This document shows positions 52,023 to 64,000 of a stretch of DNA of 64,000 nucleotides, in pieces. The position numbers were made by a program, and so were the translations under genes. This DNA is from Spinellus fusiger (taxonomy: Eukaryota > Mucoromycota > Mucoromycetes > Mucorales > Phycomycetaceae), in assembly GCA_025094145.1 (NCBI GenBank), contig JALLLS010000001.1, positions 186,001 to 250,000 on the forward strand, read 5' to 3'. Every line of letters starts with the position of its first letter. Within the stretch, counting starts at the first letter, position 1. Below the pieces are notes generated by a model. That model ran no database searches, had not been told where the DNA came from, and saw only the letters and a list, made by a program, of their open reading frames with translations.

Positions 52023-54585
52023 TTATCCTCGTCTGGGTGTCCATGTCTCGTTATCACTGCAAGGTGCACTCAGTCCAGAACTGTTTTTATCAAGGAAATA
52101 AAGACCATCGTCATCCGATGCACTGGATTCCTTGGACCAATTGAACAGAGTGCGGTCATCCAGCCATTCTATTGCAGTTGTGTTGAGGAAGGAGGTGGCT
52201 CTGCGTGAAAATGTCTTGGCTCCCTCTGCCAATTCTGCCATGGTGCTTCTTGCTGAAGAAGTCTCATCAAACATAGTCTCTGGATTAAAATCATCAAACA
52301 GCTTCAGACCATAGGTATTGATAAGTTGAGTAATGTCCTGTGAGAGCTTTTCACGTGTATGTCGAAGGTTCTCTGTGCTGTCTGGATCTACAAGGGCGAG
52401 ATAAAGGGGGCGTAGGGATCTTTTTATATATTGATATATATAAAACAAAAAAACAAAAAAAAACCCCACCAACACATGCGTGGATATGTCAATTGCACAG
52501 ACAGAAAAAAAGGGGGATCCATAGACACTCACTTGTAGACATCCAGGCCGTTTTCTCCGAATCTCAGACTAGCGTAACTTACAAAGGGAAGAAAGATCCA
52601 GGTGGCAAGGGGAAGGGCAAATGTAGAATACACGGTGCCCTTTGATCTTATAGAAATCACAAGCGCCATGATCGTATAGAGGGTGTACATGGTAGGAAGC
52701 AGGACAAGCGCCACAAGTAATTTCCAAGTAGCAAGCACATCTCTCCCTGAAATCTTTACGCTGGAACTCGCCATGGCCTCTAATCCAATCCATAACACAC
52801 ACACACACCTTTAGATCCCACTTTCTTTTTCTATAGAACATATTGAACTCACCCTTTGCCTTTTTAGCACTGAGGAACTTGGCAATCACAAGCAAGGGCA
52901 GATTGAGAATGGCCCTATCAATAGTAACAAGGCACAGGATAAGTCAGTCAGTCAGTCAGTCAGTCTCACTGGGTGCCTTTGGGTATTGTCTTTTCTTACC
53001 CGGGAAAGGCCACCAGTCCCCATAAAACAAACAGGATGGCACGGTACACAAGAAGGGCTAGAGTAAGACACCCACGGAGATTAATGCCTGGCACTTGGTG
53101 ATCCTGTAGGCCGTGGTATTTCAGGAGTTGGTTATAGGCCATGATCTTGTGCTGGAGTTCGACGACCTCAGGATCCTCCTTGTGAAGATTATAGCCTACG
53201 ATGAGACGTCGATTCAGATCCACTACTTGGGCAATGGACATGCGACGGTGGGCAGGCTTATAAAGACGTCGTGCCGCTTGAATAACCTAGTCTAGCATCA
53301 ATCTATGCTCTTGGTGAGCAGGTGAAGGGTGACTTACCATCAGCGTCTGTTCATTGGAGACATTGACTGTGACGCTCTTCAGTGCACAGTAGATCATGTC
53401 CAGGAGCAGCGAACATGCCTCACGCTTCTGGTCTCCACTCTGTTTGAACTGGTCCACCAAATAGCTTGGAATACTGATGGGATTGCCGAATTCAATGACG
53501 GCCCTTGAACGGAACCTGTGGGCATGGAAGTAGTTGAGCCCACATGGGACAATCTTGACTTCTAAGCCTGGGTATTTGGCCATTGCACCCAAGGCCATGA
53601 TAGTGACTCCCGCTGTCCAGAGAGAGAGAGAGAGAGTAAGTCGTCTTGGCAAAGACAGTCTTCTTTTCTTTATTACCTTTGAGTGGAAGCATCTCTGCTC
53701 TATCATGACTCCCGCCTTCTGGGAAGATGGTAATGCACCTTCCGTGACTGAGTTCATCATACACTCGCTCATACACAGCCTCCTGCTCTACACGCGGCAT
53801 GCACTTGTAGGCTGTTCCCTCTGCTCTGAGCAATACCTGCAGAGCCTTTTCTTCTGTCACCTGTGCCACCACCACCAATTCTGTATCCGACACTACACGA
53901 GCCACCTGCATCTTGCCTACATTCTTGGGCAGAACAATGCAGTCGTGGGCCTGGAGTTGAGACAGAAATCGAGCCTCCAGACCGGTGATGGTGGTGGGCG
54001 ATGTCTTTGGATTTAACAGACACAGACGTCCATGGCCTTGTTCTGCTCTGTCCTGTGGGCGCACAACAGGGACTCAAAGTGTTCATTTTAATTCTCAATT
54101 CTCAATTCTCAATTCTCAATTCTCAATTCTGTCTCTCTGTCTCTCTCTCTTTTTTTTTTCATTTTCATTTTCATCTTCTTTTGCCATGGTCACAGGCTAT
54201 ATATAAAAAACAAAAACAAAAAACAAAAAACACTACTCACTGGCATGGACTCTACGGGCCAAGAACCCAATGCCCCTTTGTTGCATGGATTTGGCAGCAA
54301 TTAAAAACGACACTCTTCTTCTGCACTCACGCATAATAATCAACGGGTCTACAAACTACGAATGAGCATGTTTTTTTGTGTCTCTTGCTGTCTTACTTGG
54401 TTGGCATGAGGAGCAGCGACAAATATCACTGGGCCTTGAGTAGGAATCGTATGAGATCCTCGTGGTCTTATCTCACGGAAGAAGATGTCCAGCATAATAT
54501 TGAATAGCCATACTACACCGTCGTAAATGATGTTATTCCATAGCATAGTAAAGTGTAGGTGATCTTTGTGCATTTGCATTTGCAT
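52023..54585 (-). CDS. Glycerol-3-phosphate/DHAP O-acyltransferase (Sct1/Gpt2 family)
   Basis: Eight exons (54397-54585, 54241-54355, 53677-54072, 53338-53612, 53000-53286, 52852-52914, 52533-52778, 52023-52419) give 655 aa. It acylates glycerol-3-phosphate at the ER, the first step in glycerolipid synthesis. Motifs: AAPHANQFVDP (catalytic His block), HAIPVVRPQDRAEQG, TIFPEGGSHDRAEMLPLKG, and KIVPCGLNYFHAHRFRS with FGNPISIP. Four hydrophobic helices lie in the C-terminal half (e.g. LALLVYRAILFVLWGLVAF), followed by a Ser-rich acidic tail that, in the family, is phosphorylated. Intron 2 carries a (TCTCAAT)n heptamer. The first ATG at 54585 is followed by two more (MQMQM). It diverges from PUS1 with 135 bp between. 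Confidence 0.93.
54085..54130 (+). repeat. Heptamer repeat (TTCTCAA)n in a GPAT intron
   Basis: About six copies of AATTCTC directly upstream (coding sense) of the acceptor used for exon 3 (high end 54072). Confidence 0.9.
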
Positions 54586-54720
54586 TGTGAAGGGGCGTCC
54601 CACAAGATCAGTGCTGAGATTGGATAAGCCACAGGGTGAATATTTTAATCAGAGAAAGGAAGGAAAAAAAAAAAAAAAAACTCCCTTAGTCGCTGGAATG
54701 AAGTTAAGGTGGAGGTTCTT

Positions 54721-55100
54721 ATGGGAAGTGTTTGGTCAAAAGAAGCAGCTACTACACAGCAGCAAATCCGCATGACAGAAGGACACGCCGTTATTGAGGA
54801 GCTCAGTGGGAATCCTCCTGTAGCTGTTGGAGAAAAGAGAAAGGCCGACGCAGAAGAACAGAGACAAGAACAGAATCCAAAGAAGGATAGAAGAATAAAG
54901 ACAAGTACAGAGCGAAAAGAGTACTTTCAAAAGAACAAGTCATGGAAGGCCAAGGATGCTGCTGGGGACTATGTGGCTTCTACAGATCCAAATGAGCCCA
55001 AGGAAGTACGCCATCCAAAGAAGAAGGTGGCTTTGTTGATTGGATACTGTGGTACTGGATACCAAGGCATGCAGCTGTAAGTGCATATATCTATATCTAT

Positions 55101-55139
<39 letters not shown>

Positions 55140-56569
55140 AGACTTGTTTATCATAAAGACCATAGCAACAAGGGCATTCGTACTATTGAAGGAGAAATCC
55201 ATGCTGCTATGGTAAAGGCGGGTGCCATCTCCAAGGCCAATGCCGAGGACCCTTCCAAGGTAAGACTCGCCTCTCTTCAATGGGAAGAAGAGCGACTAAA
55301 GAAGAAGAGCAATCACAGATCAATTGGATGAGAACAGCCAGAACAGACAAAGGAGTGCACTCTGCCTGCAATGTCATCTCCTGCAAAATGGCATTTCCTT
55401 CTGATGCAGTGATAGATCATATCAATGCTGCATTACCAGACCAAATACGTGTTTGGGGTAAGGGATCTTCTTTGTGATCTGTGGACTCAGTTGTACAGGC
55501 TATATTGTCACGCCAAGGAGCTTCCATGCCAAATCAGCCTGTGACTCACGCATCTATGAATACCTGCTGCCTACCTATGCATTCGAGCCACCCATCACCT
55601 ATCCCTGGACATCCACGCCCACTGCAGACACAGACATCAAGGTCACTGGTCTGGGAGACACAGCACGCTATGTAGCACGCAGCACACCCGAGGAACTGGC
55701 TGCCAAGGATGCCTACAGAGTAGACCCAAAAACACTGGGGCTGTTCAGAGAAGCCCTCAAGATGTACATTGGCACCCACAACTTCCACAACTACACTCTG
55801 GGCCGTGGTCCCAATGATAAGAGCAGTCAGCGCTACATTCTTAACATTGAAGCCAGCGATCCACTCTACATTGGCACTACAGAGTGGGTGAGTGTTAAGC
55901 TCCATGGACAGTCTTTTATGCTCCATCAGATCCGCAAGATGATATGTAGGCATTGATGATTAGTATAGAGTCAGTTGTATTCCTATTCATGCCTTTGATG
56001 CCTTTGATGATTAGCCATGGCTCTCCTTGTAGTACGCACAGGCACCCCTCTCTCCATCATTGAGAGCTCTTTTCATACTGACAGAATCAATATCCCAAAA
56101 GCACCTGCCGTTGGATTATTACTAGAGAGACCCGTGTTTGATTCCTTCAACAAGAGCCTATTGAGCAAGCAGAATGCTAATATCCGTGATCCCATTACAT
56201 TTGATAATATCAAGGTAAATGAGTTGTCCAAGGAACTATGTAAAAAAAAGAAAGACTCACAGTTAGGGTGTTGACTCATTCAAACAAGCGTGGATCTACA
56301 AGACAATATTTGAATCTGAAGCAGAAGAAAGAGGGTAACTGTCTGTTAACGATGATGGTAACTCATAGGCATGTCTTGTTCGTTATTTTTCCTCCTCCAC
56401 TCTTAGATTTGATACTTTCTTGCGGTCGTTTGATTCACATTTTGGCAATGACTTTAAGTATCTTAATTCAGAAGGAGTTATCCCAGAAGAGTCCATTATT
56501 ATTACCAAATACACTCAACAGAAGAAAAAGGACGATTCAGAAGCAGAAGACGAAGACGAAGAAGAGTAA
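54721..56569 (+). CDS. PUS1: tRNA pseudouridine synthase, Pus1 type (TruA family)
   Basis: Seven exons (54721-55076, 55142-55260, 55320-55457, 55499-55945, 56015-56214, 56267-56334, 56407-56569) give 496 aa. It isomerises uridines in tRNAs and some mRNAs/snRNAs. Core motifs: VALLIGYCGTGYQGMQ, RTIEGEIHAAM, MRTARTDKGVHS with the catalytic Asp, SFHAKSACDSRIYEY, GTHNFHNYT, and HGQSFMLHQIRKM. A Lys-rich N terminus and acidic Glu/Asp tail (SEAEDEDEEE) fit a nuclear protein. The next in-frame ATG (54772) is also possible. The intron 1 acceptor lies after an (AC)n(AG)n tract and is the least certain site. It is chosen because it keeps the frame, but adds a few residues (LLVYHK) not usual in the family. 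Confidence 0.92.
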
Positions 56570-56759
56570 AGAGAGTGCCTATTCCTCCCCTTATCCAATA
56601 ATAATTAAAATAAAAAAGGAGTCTTGATAAGAGGGTGTTTTGGGATGGCGTTGTAAATGCAGAGTGTATTTATATCTTTTACATTTTTATAGTGATGTAT
56701 GTAGACTGAAAAAAAAGGAAAAAAAAAGAAGAGGTACCAGGAAGGATGTTCAAAGGCAA

Positions 56760-58038
56760 TTACGAAGACACGGTGTCTTTTTGCTTGGGACGCACTGCCA
56801 ATCCTTCAATGACTTTCTCCAAGAGAGAGTTACCACCCAGCCGTTCAATCTCTGCATACGCCTCTATCTCTTTCCCCTTTAAATACTCTTCTACATATTC
56901 AAAGCTGCCTGTTCTCTTGAGGATTTCCAAAGCATACTTCTTCATTTCTACTGATGTTGGTTTCTGACTGACAATGTTCAGTAGCTGGCGATTACTAGTG
57001 TCGGCCCGAATGGCATGGATAATAGGGAAAGAGAACTTTCCTTCTGTCAGATCCTCACAGAATCCCTTGTTCTTTGAATACTACCACTGTGTCAGCACTT
57101 GTGTCGTGGCTATAGACAGAACCCACCTCACTCGATTGTAGGTTCATGTAGTCGTCCCTCACTTGGAAATGGACGCCAATCAGATCCACAAGGTAAGTGT
57201 AGTCACTAACAGCCCAAGATCAATACCAATGAACACATGTGCCTTTGTTCTCCTAACAAGGTGTGTTTACATGTTGCTTTGACTGGCTGACTGCATTAAT
57301 CGTACACCGAGTCGTAATAATCCACCGGTTTCTAGTGCCACAGAAGAGGTTTACAGGTCAGGTCAGGTCAGAAGAAGAAGAGTCCAGGACAGTTCAGTAG
57401 CCTACGGTGGGCCTTAAGGGACTTACTGTTCTTGACCATGGCCACATACTCTTCCTCGGTAGGACACGTCAGCGAGTCACGCCAGAACAACTCGATGCCT
57501 TGTCCCTTGTGGAGGTTCACTAGTTCATCGGCGTAGGCTGTGACCATAGAGGGGTCTTTGAGGTCCATGATCTTCTGCAGGGCAAGGAAGTAGACATAGT
57601 TAGCACAGTTGATGCTCTGTGGCACTCCGTAGATATAGTGGGCGACGGGTGCAGAGCGACGCAAAACAGAGTCATCTTGGACATCATCAATCCTACAGTG
57701 TGTATGGATAGGTTAGACGCCAGTGTGCAGTGGTGAGTAAGGTGACTTGCATAAGACTGGCGGTGTGGAGCATCTCAACCACAGTAGTGATAGCCTGTAG
57801 TGTGTCGGGGGGAACATCCAGCCAGGCATTGAACGCAGCAATGAGTTTTGTTCTTACACTTTTTCCCGGGTGAGAGAGAAGATAGTGGTAGGGTTCGAGA
57901 AGAATCTACACCGTACGTCCATAAGCCACAGTAGCAACAGACCCATGGACAGGGAAGGTGGGTGGTGTGTTGATGAGTGAGTGAGTGGGTGGGTGAAGTT
58001 ACCTCGTCGTAGTTGTTGGGAGTGGAAGGCAAGGTCAT
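56760..58038 (-). CDS. BTS1: Geranylgeranyl diphosphate synthase (Bts1 type)
   Basis: Six exons (58003-58038, 57751-57905, 57427-57692, 57271-57331, 57127-57205, 56760-57080) give 305 aa. It adds isoprene units to make C20 geranylgeranyl diphosphate, the lipid donor for Rho-type GTPases and a carotenoid precursor. Both Asp-rich motifs are present: [12 protein letters not shown] (first) and QVRDDYMNL (second). [11 protein letters not shown] and [13 protein letters not shown] are also typical. [10 protein letters not shown] before the helix-D region supports a C20 product. Intron 2 (57693-57750) has a GC donor (GCAAGT) and interrupts the Met before IDDVQDD. Convergent with PUS1, 190 bp apart. 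Confidence 0.95.
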
Positions 58039-58380
58039 GGAGTGGACCTTGGAGTGTGTATAGAAGATGGACAGATAGACAGACAGACAGATAGACAGAC
58101 AGAGAGACAGTTAAAAAGAGGTCAGGAGAAAGGGGAGGACGTGGATGTGACTTTCCGAAATAACAACACCTCCTCCCCCCCCCTTCCCCCTTCCCCCTTC
58201 CTCCTCCTCCTCCTTCTTTATGATCATTTATTATTAGGACCCCACCCCTGGCCTAGTCTACTTTATTAACAGGGTTCATAGGTGGATCCGCTGATAAATA
58301 CATTCCACCCATCCCCACCCCCACCCCAATAGACACAGAGAAGATACTCCATATCAGTCACTTATATTATCACTTGTTAC
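58039..58380. other. Intergenic with (AGAC)n and C-rich tracts
   Basis: An (AGAC)-type microsatellite at 58072-58110 and a C/T-rich tract at 58165-58215. No gene. Confidence 0.6.
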
Positions 58381-59346
<966 letters not shown>

Positions 59347-59525
59347 ACAGAAAGCGCTTTATGGAGTAGAAGAAGGAAGAAGAAGAAGAAAAGAGAGAGA
59401 GAGAGAGAAAAGAAAAAAAAAGGGCGAGTGACTTGTTTTACGTCAGCACATGTCCATATTAGGCAACTTACTTATCCTAGACACCACCTCTTTTTGCTTT
59501 TCTTTTTTTTTCATACTTCTTCATC

Positions 59526-60815
59526 ATGAGCCGATATCAGAAAGTAAGCCAAATTCCTCTCTTTAGCCCCACCCATAGAGACAAAAAGACAAAAGAAAAG
59601 AGAGAGGAGAGAGAGAGAGAGGAGAGAGATGGGAAAGAGAGATGGGAAAGAGAGAAGAGAGACTGCTCTTTCTTTCTCTATACACTCGAGTGACTTACTT
59701 GATGTTTGCTGCTGCTGGTGGTGGTGGTGGTGGATGACTTGTCTAGCTGCCCCATACAGATGACCCACTTCACGCCCACACACACCTCACAGATGAGATA
59801 CACCTTGCTGAACTAGAAGAGGAGTCGAGTTCAAGGACACGCCCCACAGACCAACAGCACAATGATCTCGAGGCATCGTTTGATGAGCACTTTGATACAC
59901 CTAATGAGACCGAACATCTGTTGCCATACCAACCCACCTCCTCCTCCCTTCCCCTGCGACCTGCTGTTCTGCCAGTGAGCAATGACGGTGTGTTTTCCAA
60001 CATGTCAGCCAAGCCAGAGTCAGAAAGAGTCAAGGTGGATGAGACACCGCCTGTAAGTTATTTCTATTCTGTCAATGGGGGAAAAAAAAAGACCCTTCTC
60101 CTCAACCTATCATGTTCTCTATTGTGTTCTATGATGATTTAGGCCTACAACGAGGCAGCAGCAGATGCCACTCCACCCTATTGGCAGACCACTATTATTG
60201 CCCCAGCTGGCATGGGTGACTATGTTCTAGTAGAGGGCATGCCTGTGGGTAGTCTGCTTGGTTTTGTATGGAATTTACTAGGTAAACTCCCCCCCCTCTC
60301 TCTCTCTATAGCAAAGAGAGAAAGAAAGAAAGAAAAAAAAGGGGGGAAACCAGCTCACACACCACCCTGCCATTAGTATCGGCTAGTTTTCAGTTTGTAG
60401 GGTTTATGTTGACGTATCTTCTCCACACATCACATGCGGCCAAGGTAAGCCATCTTATCTCTATGAACATCCCTAACCCCCCTTTCTTTTTCCATTTCTC
60501 TCTATAGCAAGGGTCTCGGGCTGGTCTCGGAATATCATTGGTCCAGACAGGATTCTACATACGAAGCCGTAAGCCAACCCACCCAACTCCTTCACTCTAC
60601 ACACAAATAACCCTAGACATGCATTAGGTGGCACATTGAACGATGACTTTGACTTTGAAAACAAGACGCAGGACAGCACAGATGCCAACATTATTTCCTA
60701 CTTCTTAATGATCATTGGCTGGTTTATCATTGTGCGTTCTTTGGCTGACTATGTAAGAGCACGCAAGATGGAGAGTATTATTGCTGCTGAGCCTACTGCG
60801 GAAGGGATGGTGTGA
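59526..60815 (+). CDS. BSD2: NDFIP/Bsd2-like membrane adaptor for Rsp5/Nedd4 ubiquitin ligases
   Basis: Six exons (59526-59543, 59747-60052, 60143-60281, 60377-60444, 60508-60568, 60628-60815) give 259 aa. The hydrophilic N-terminal half (MSRYQKLPHTDD) is acidic and disordered. A PPAY motif, assembled across the exon 2/3 junction, is a WW-domain ligand (PPxY) that recruits Nedd4/Rsp5. Three hydrophobic helices follow: GSLLGFVWNLLVSASFQFVG, GFMLTYLLHTSHAAK with SRAGLGISLVQTGFYI, and IISYFLMIIGWFIIV. In yeast, Bsd2 routes metal transporters and misfolded membrane proteins to the vacuole. The family is conserved mainly in the membrane region; the assignment rests on topology plus PPxY. Confidence 0.82.
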
Positions 60816-61078
60816 CTGCCCTTTTCAAATCGAACCACCTAACCTTACCCCACGCTAAGCTAACCTCAGCGACCCCACAGCGACCCCACGGCTAGGCTAA
60901 CATTTCTCCTTGTCTTGTTTCTTGTCTCTTTCTTTCCTCCCTCGAACAATAAAGTGCCTCTACCCATGCCTTGACGTCAGGATGCTGAAACTTGCCCCTT
61001 GTTGACTCAAAAAAGCCATCGAGGGGCTTTCCATCCGCTATATTTCCTAGAGTTGAGTGATCTACTCTCTAGTGTCTA

Positions 61079-61708
61079 TTAGAAGAGAGAGAGTTCCTTC
61101 TTACATGTCTCGTATTCCATGGCCTGGACAATCATTTCGAATTTGTCGAGGTCCTTGACGAGCAGTGCCTCGGGTGTCGAGGCCTCTTCATACTCCAGCC
61201 ACAGAGCAGTGATTTCCTGGGCCATGCTTGTGTTGTCCAGCAGCTTCTGGAATCCCTCCATGGCGTTTCTTTCTCTAGTGTACTTGTCCTGCTTGCTCAC
61301 ACCAGCATGAGGAGTGATATCACCCTAAGAAAGAGATAAATAAATAGAGGGAGGGAGGGAGCTGTCACCAGCAGACCACTTACTACAACCGCCTCTGCTA
61401 GGTCATGCACCAGTGCCATTTTAATACACCTAGCCCAGCTCATGAGTAAGTATGTCAGTGGTAGACAGTCGCGTCACTTGCTTGTTTCTGTCAAGAGAAG
61501 GGTCGTTGATTAACATGGCCATAACACTCATACGATGCATATGGTCACTAATGGACTCTGGTCCCCGAATACCATGGTCAATCCACCCTGTTCTTTTTGT
61601 TCTCTATGCCATGGTGTTATTTCTCTAGATCTCTAGATCTCTTTCTTGTATTACTTTCAACTGCTCCAATGTATGAAGAAAGGCAAGCACATTATGAGGT
61701 TGAGACAT
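61079..61708 (-). CDS. HD-domain phosphohydrolase, HDDC2/YBR242W type
   Basis: Four exons (61655-61708, 61482-61603, 61384-61429, 61079-61324) give 155 aa. Metal-binding motifs: SDHMHRM (first His), MALVHDLAEAVVGDITP (HD pair), and LLVKDLDKFEMIVQAMEYE. This is the 5'-deoxynucleotidase/HDDC2 family. KRTKRTGWIDHGI at the N terminus is typical. It is shorter than relatives (about 200-240 aa), ending soon after EYE. Intron 2 (61430-61481) has a GC donor. Convergent with the NDFIP-like gene (264 bp) and 145 bp upstream of the SAM50 stop. Confidence 0.88.
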
Positions 61709-61852
61709 GACAGATGTAAAGCAGAAAAAGAAGGAATAATAAAAAGAGCAGAGAGAGCAGAGAGAAACAGTGTCGCAGTTTGAACTTCTCCCTCCTCACA
61801 GACACCACCTAAAAGACACGCTTGGAAAGAAAGAACGAGAAAGAAAACTTTA

Positions 61853-63763
61853 TTACAAAAAAGAAAGTCCAATCCCCAGTTGAAGGCCTCTTCTCACGTG
61901 GTCTCCCTTGGCTGCTGTCAGTGGAATACAGTAGTTAAGCTCAATGCGTGCTATGCTGTGGCGGTACACAAGACCAACACCCGTCGCTATGCTGGGAGAA
62001 GCAGTCAATGCTTGCAAGGTGTGACCGCCTTTTTTCGACCGAGACAGAGTGAGTTAAAGATCAAGCCATTCTCCTCCCCTTTGCCTTCTCTTCCCTTACC
62101 TGTGACTGGCACACACGAGCCTCCATTCAGAAACGCATGGGCTCTCACTGGCTTATCCTCCCATCTTGGCAGTGGCGTCAGAACACTCACACCCGCTGAC
62201 CAGTAGGCGTCTCCTCCCAAGGCGTCCTCTATTATACCCCCTGTCAGTCATCCCCTGTCATTTTCTCTGCTCTGCTCTGCCCCAGAGTAGAGGGGACTGT
62301 GGCTGTGCTTACTATAGTCATGAGGACCAATGCCACCGGTGGAGAATCCTCGTACAGAAAGAGGCCCTCCAACATAGAATCGATCCGAGACAGAGGTGGG
62401 GTGCTGTTGGCTCAGATTGACCAGCCATCCTGCCTTGATGCCTAGACTCACTACTGTCTTGCCCGTCACAGTGTGGTGTTGTTGTGCCTCCACCTCATTC
62501 TTCACAAACTGCTGGTTGCCTAGGCCCATGACACCTGCCACCTCATTTGTACAGCGCACATAGTAGCCTTGCGTAGGAAGCAGGGGGTCGTCTCTTCTCT
62601 CTCTGACAAGAGTATGGCTCAGACTGGATTTGAGCGTATGGCCTGCTTGGTGACGAATGCTGAGGGAGGCTGTGTCGGCTATTTTGTCAATATGTCTCCA
62701 TGTGCACTGGTAGTTCACTTCATGGTATCCAAGGCGAGACAACGCCTATGCGTTCTACACCATTTAGTCTCTCTACCTCTCTACCTCTCCCGACGGGTGT
62801 GTTGACTTGCCTTGTAACGCAGTCCCACCCCACGAGCAAGTTCCTCATAAGAGCTCATGGCAGTGTTGTTTTGTAGTACATGGTGGGCATTGATGTCTAC
62901 AGTGGAGTCTGGTGATGCATTGATGGGTCTGCTCAGGGCAAACTAGGCATCTTTTTAATTTACTACCTGCCCACACAATAGAGAAAAAGAAGAAAAAAGA
63001 GAAAAAGAGAAAGAGAAAGAAAGTGGAATACCTACTTGGAAGGCAGAACTGTGACGAGTGCCAAAAGAAGCAGAAGACTCGAGCAATTCTGCACCACCAA
63101 ACACATTACGCAGAGTGATGGAGGCATTCTAGGCAGGCAAGGAGTCCAGCACAGTCAGTGAGTTCACAACAAGCATAGTGCAGTGGTGTCGACATTACCA
63201 TATTGCCTTCATTGTTGCCGATCTGTGTGCCTGTCTTGATACATAGTCGACTTTTCTCTTTTGTATGGTACATCACATTGATAGAATTAGGCACAGCCAG
63301 AACATCATTGTCAGCTGCATTCTCCAGTACCACCTGGACATGTTCATAGATATCCAAACGCATCAACTGTTCGGCTACTGTCTGTGAAGTGTTGATCACA
63401 TCAGCCACTGTTTTTGACTGAAGAACAGGGGCTGTGGCTGTTTCTAAGAATCCAGAACGAGTGCGTGCACTGCCAAACACACCCACAGCATTGACATGAG
63501 TAGGGAATGCACAGGTAAGGTGGAGCTAAGCAGACAGAGGACATATAGGTGAGTAAGAAGAAAGTAAGTCAAACCCCACCAATTGGAATAAACGACGAGC
63601 AGCTGCGTGGTGTTGTTCCTGCTGTTGTTCCTGCTGTTGTGCGTCATGGGAAGACGGGATTCTCTTTTATTTATTTATTTATAAATAAAATAAAAAAGTG
63701 TAGAGACAACCGTCAATGCCTTTGTTTCGACAGGAAGCGTCAGGAACCTACTGTAGAATCCAT
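61853..63763 (-). CDS. SAM50: SAM50/Tob55, core of the mitochondrial outer-membrane beta-barrel assembly machinery
   Basis: Eight exons (63752-63763, 63580-63663, 63199-63525, 63036-63128, 62811-62942, 62313-62745, 62100-62228, 61853-62028) give 461 aa. Exon 1 is 12 nt (MDST). A Gln/His-rich N terminus is followed by a POTRA-like segment (LMRLDIYEHVQVVLE). The Omp85 barrel includes NASITLRNVFGGAELLES, GYYVRCTNEVAGV, and FYVGGPLSVRGFSTGG (the conserved L6-loop region with the RGF motif). The C terminus GLQLGIGLSFL is the final strand. SAM50 inserts porin and Tom40 into the outer membrane. Intron 5 (62746-62810) has a GC donor (AAG|GCAAGT). The terminal acceptor at 62029-62030 has a purine-rich tract and is less sure. 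Confidence 0.93.
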
Positions 63764-64000
63764 AGTAAGAAATGTCAATTGATATATAAAGATATATAAT
63801 AAATATATTTATAAAAAAAGAACAGTCAAACAAGAGTAAAGGATTCAAAAAAGGACCGTCCACTTTCAACGTCACCCAGCGGATAGTCAATACCAACAAG
63901 ACATCAGAAAAGACAGTCCTCTTCCCTACACTATTGTAAATCCTACAGTCTCACCACGCACTGTTTTAGAGATATAGAAAGACACACCATAAAAACAGAG
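63764..64000. other. Upstream region of SAM50, window edge
   Basis: AT-rich sequence. Nothing coding recognised before the window ends. Confidence 0.4.

Noticed and set aside
53769..54098. Alternative 109-codon frame overlapping the acyltransferase
   Set aside because: It is a shifted frame of the GPAT exon. The real frame carries the RPQDRAEQG and FPEGGSHD motifs.

Overview
The window is eukaryotic, almost certainly fungal, and most likely from a Mucoromycota (zygomycete-type) genome. The reasons are many short GT-AG introns of about 40-90 nt, AT-rich intergenic DNA, fungal forms of XRN1, ARP6, SCT1/GPT2, PUS1, BTS1, SIW14, BSD2 and SAM50, a 136-aa H3.3-like histone, L1-like LINEs, and Tc1/mariner remnants. 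The species assignment is inference only. Gene models were built by hand from reading frames and splice consensus. Each spliced CDS given with an amino-acid length sums to a multiple of three.

Layout. 1-9.2 kb is a graveyard of mobile elements: two L1-like LINE copies in the same orientation (minus), the second 5'-truncated a few bases from a tRNA-Glu(CTC); a LINE RT tail; a zinc-knuckle ORF1/gag-like fragment; a 121-bp MITE-like inverted repeat; and a Tc1/mariner remnant. 9.8-18.1 kb holds an unrecognised acidic protein, an aldehyde dehydrogenase and a polo-like kinase. 19.2-20.1, 26.1-27.6 and 40.0-41.5 kb are three copies of one TA-flanked terminal-inverted-repeat element. All three carry the C-terminal end of a TnpB-like (Fanzor) RNA-guided nuclease on the minus strand; copy A keeps the zinc ribbon and the RuvC-III Asp. 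20.2-34.4 kb holds XRN1, an RNase P/MRP Pop3/Rpp38-like protein, a Rho GTPase and symplekin/Pta1. 34.4-37.9 kb has no gene I can support. 37.9-45 kb holds a GILT-like thiol reductase, a RAMP4/SERP1 protein, element copy C and mitochondrial HSP70. 45.5-46.3 kb is a second Tc1/mariner remnant. 47-63.8 kb is compact: ARP6 and histone H3 (divergent, 118 bp apart), aspartate kinase, GPAT, PUS1, GGPP synthase, a SIW14-like phosphatase, an NDFIP/BSD2-like adaptor, an HD-domain phosphohydrolase and SAM50.

Functional themes. RNA metabolism: XRN1, Pop3, symplekin, PUS1. Chromatin: H3 and the SWR1-C subunit ARP6 on one promoter. Mitochondria: HSP70 and SAM50, both needed for protein import and assembly. 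Membrane lipids and prenylation: GPAT, GGPP synthase, and a Rho with a geranylgeranylation-type CAAX box. There are no operons. Neighbours are mostly convergent or divergent with 100-300 bp gaps.

Most interesting signal: the multicopy TIR element with a captured Fanzor-type nuclease remnant and a conserved roughly 210-bp segment between the nuclease stop codon and the element end, where an omegaRNA would be expected. Also notable are four GC-AG introns and several genes whose first exon is only 3-18 nt.
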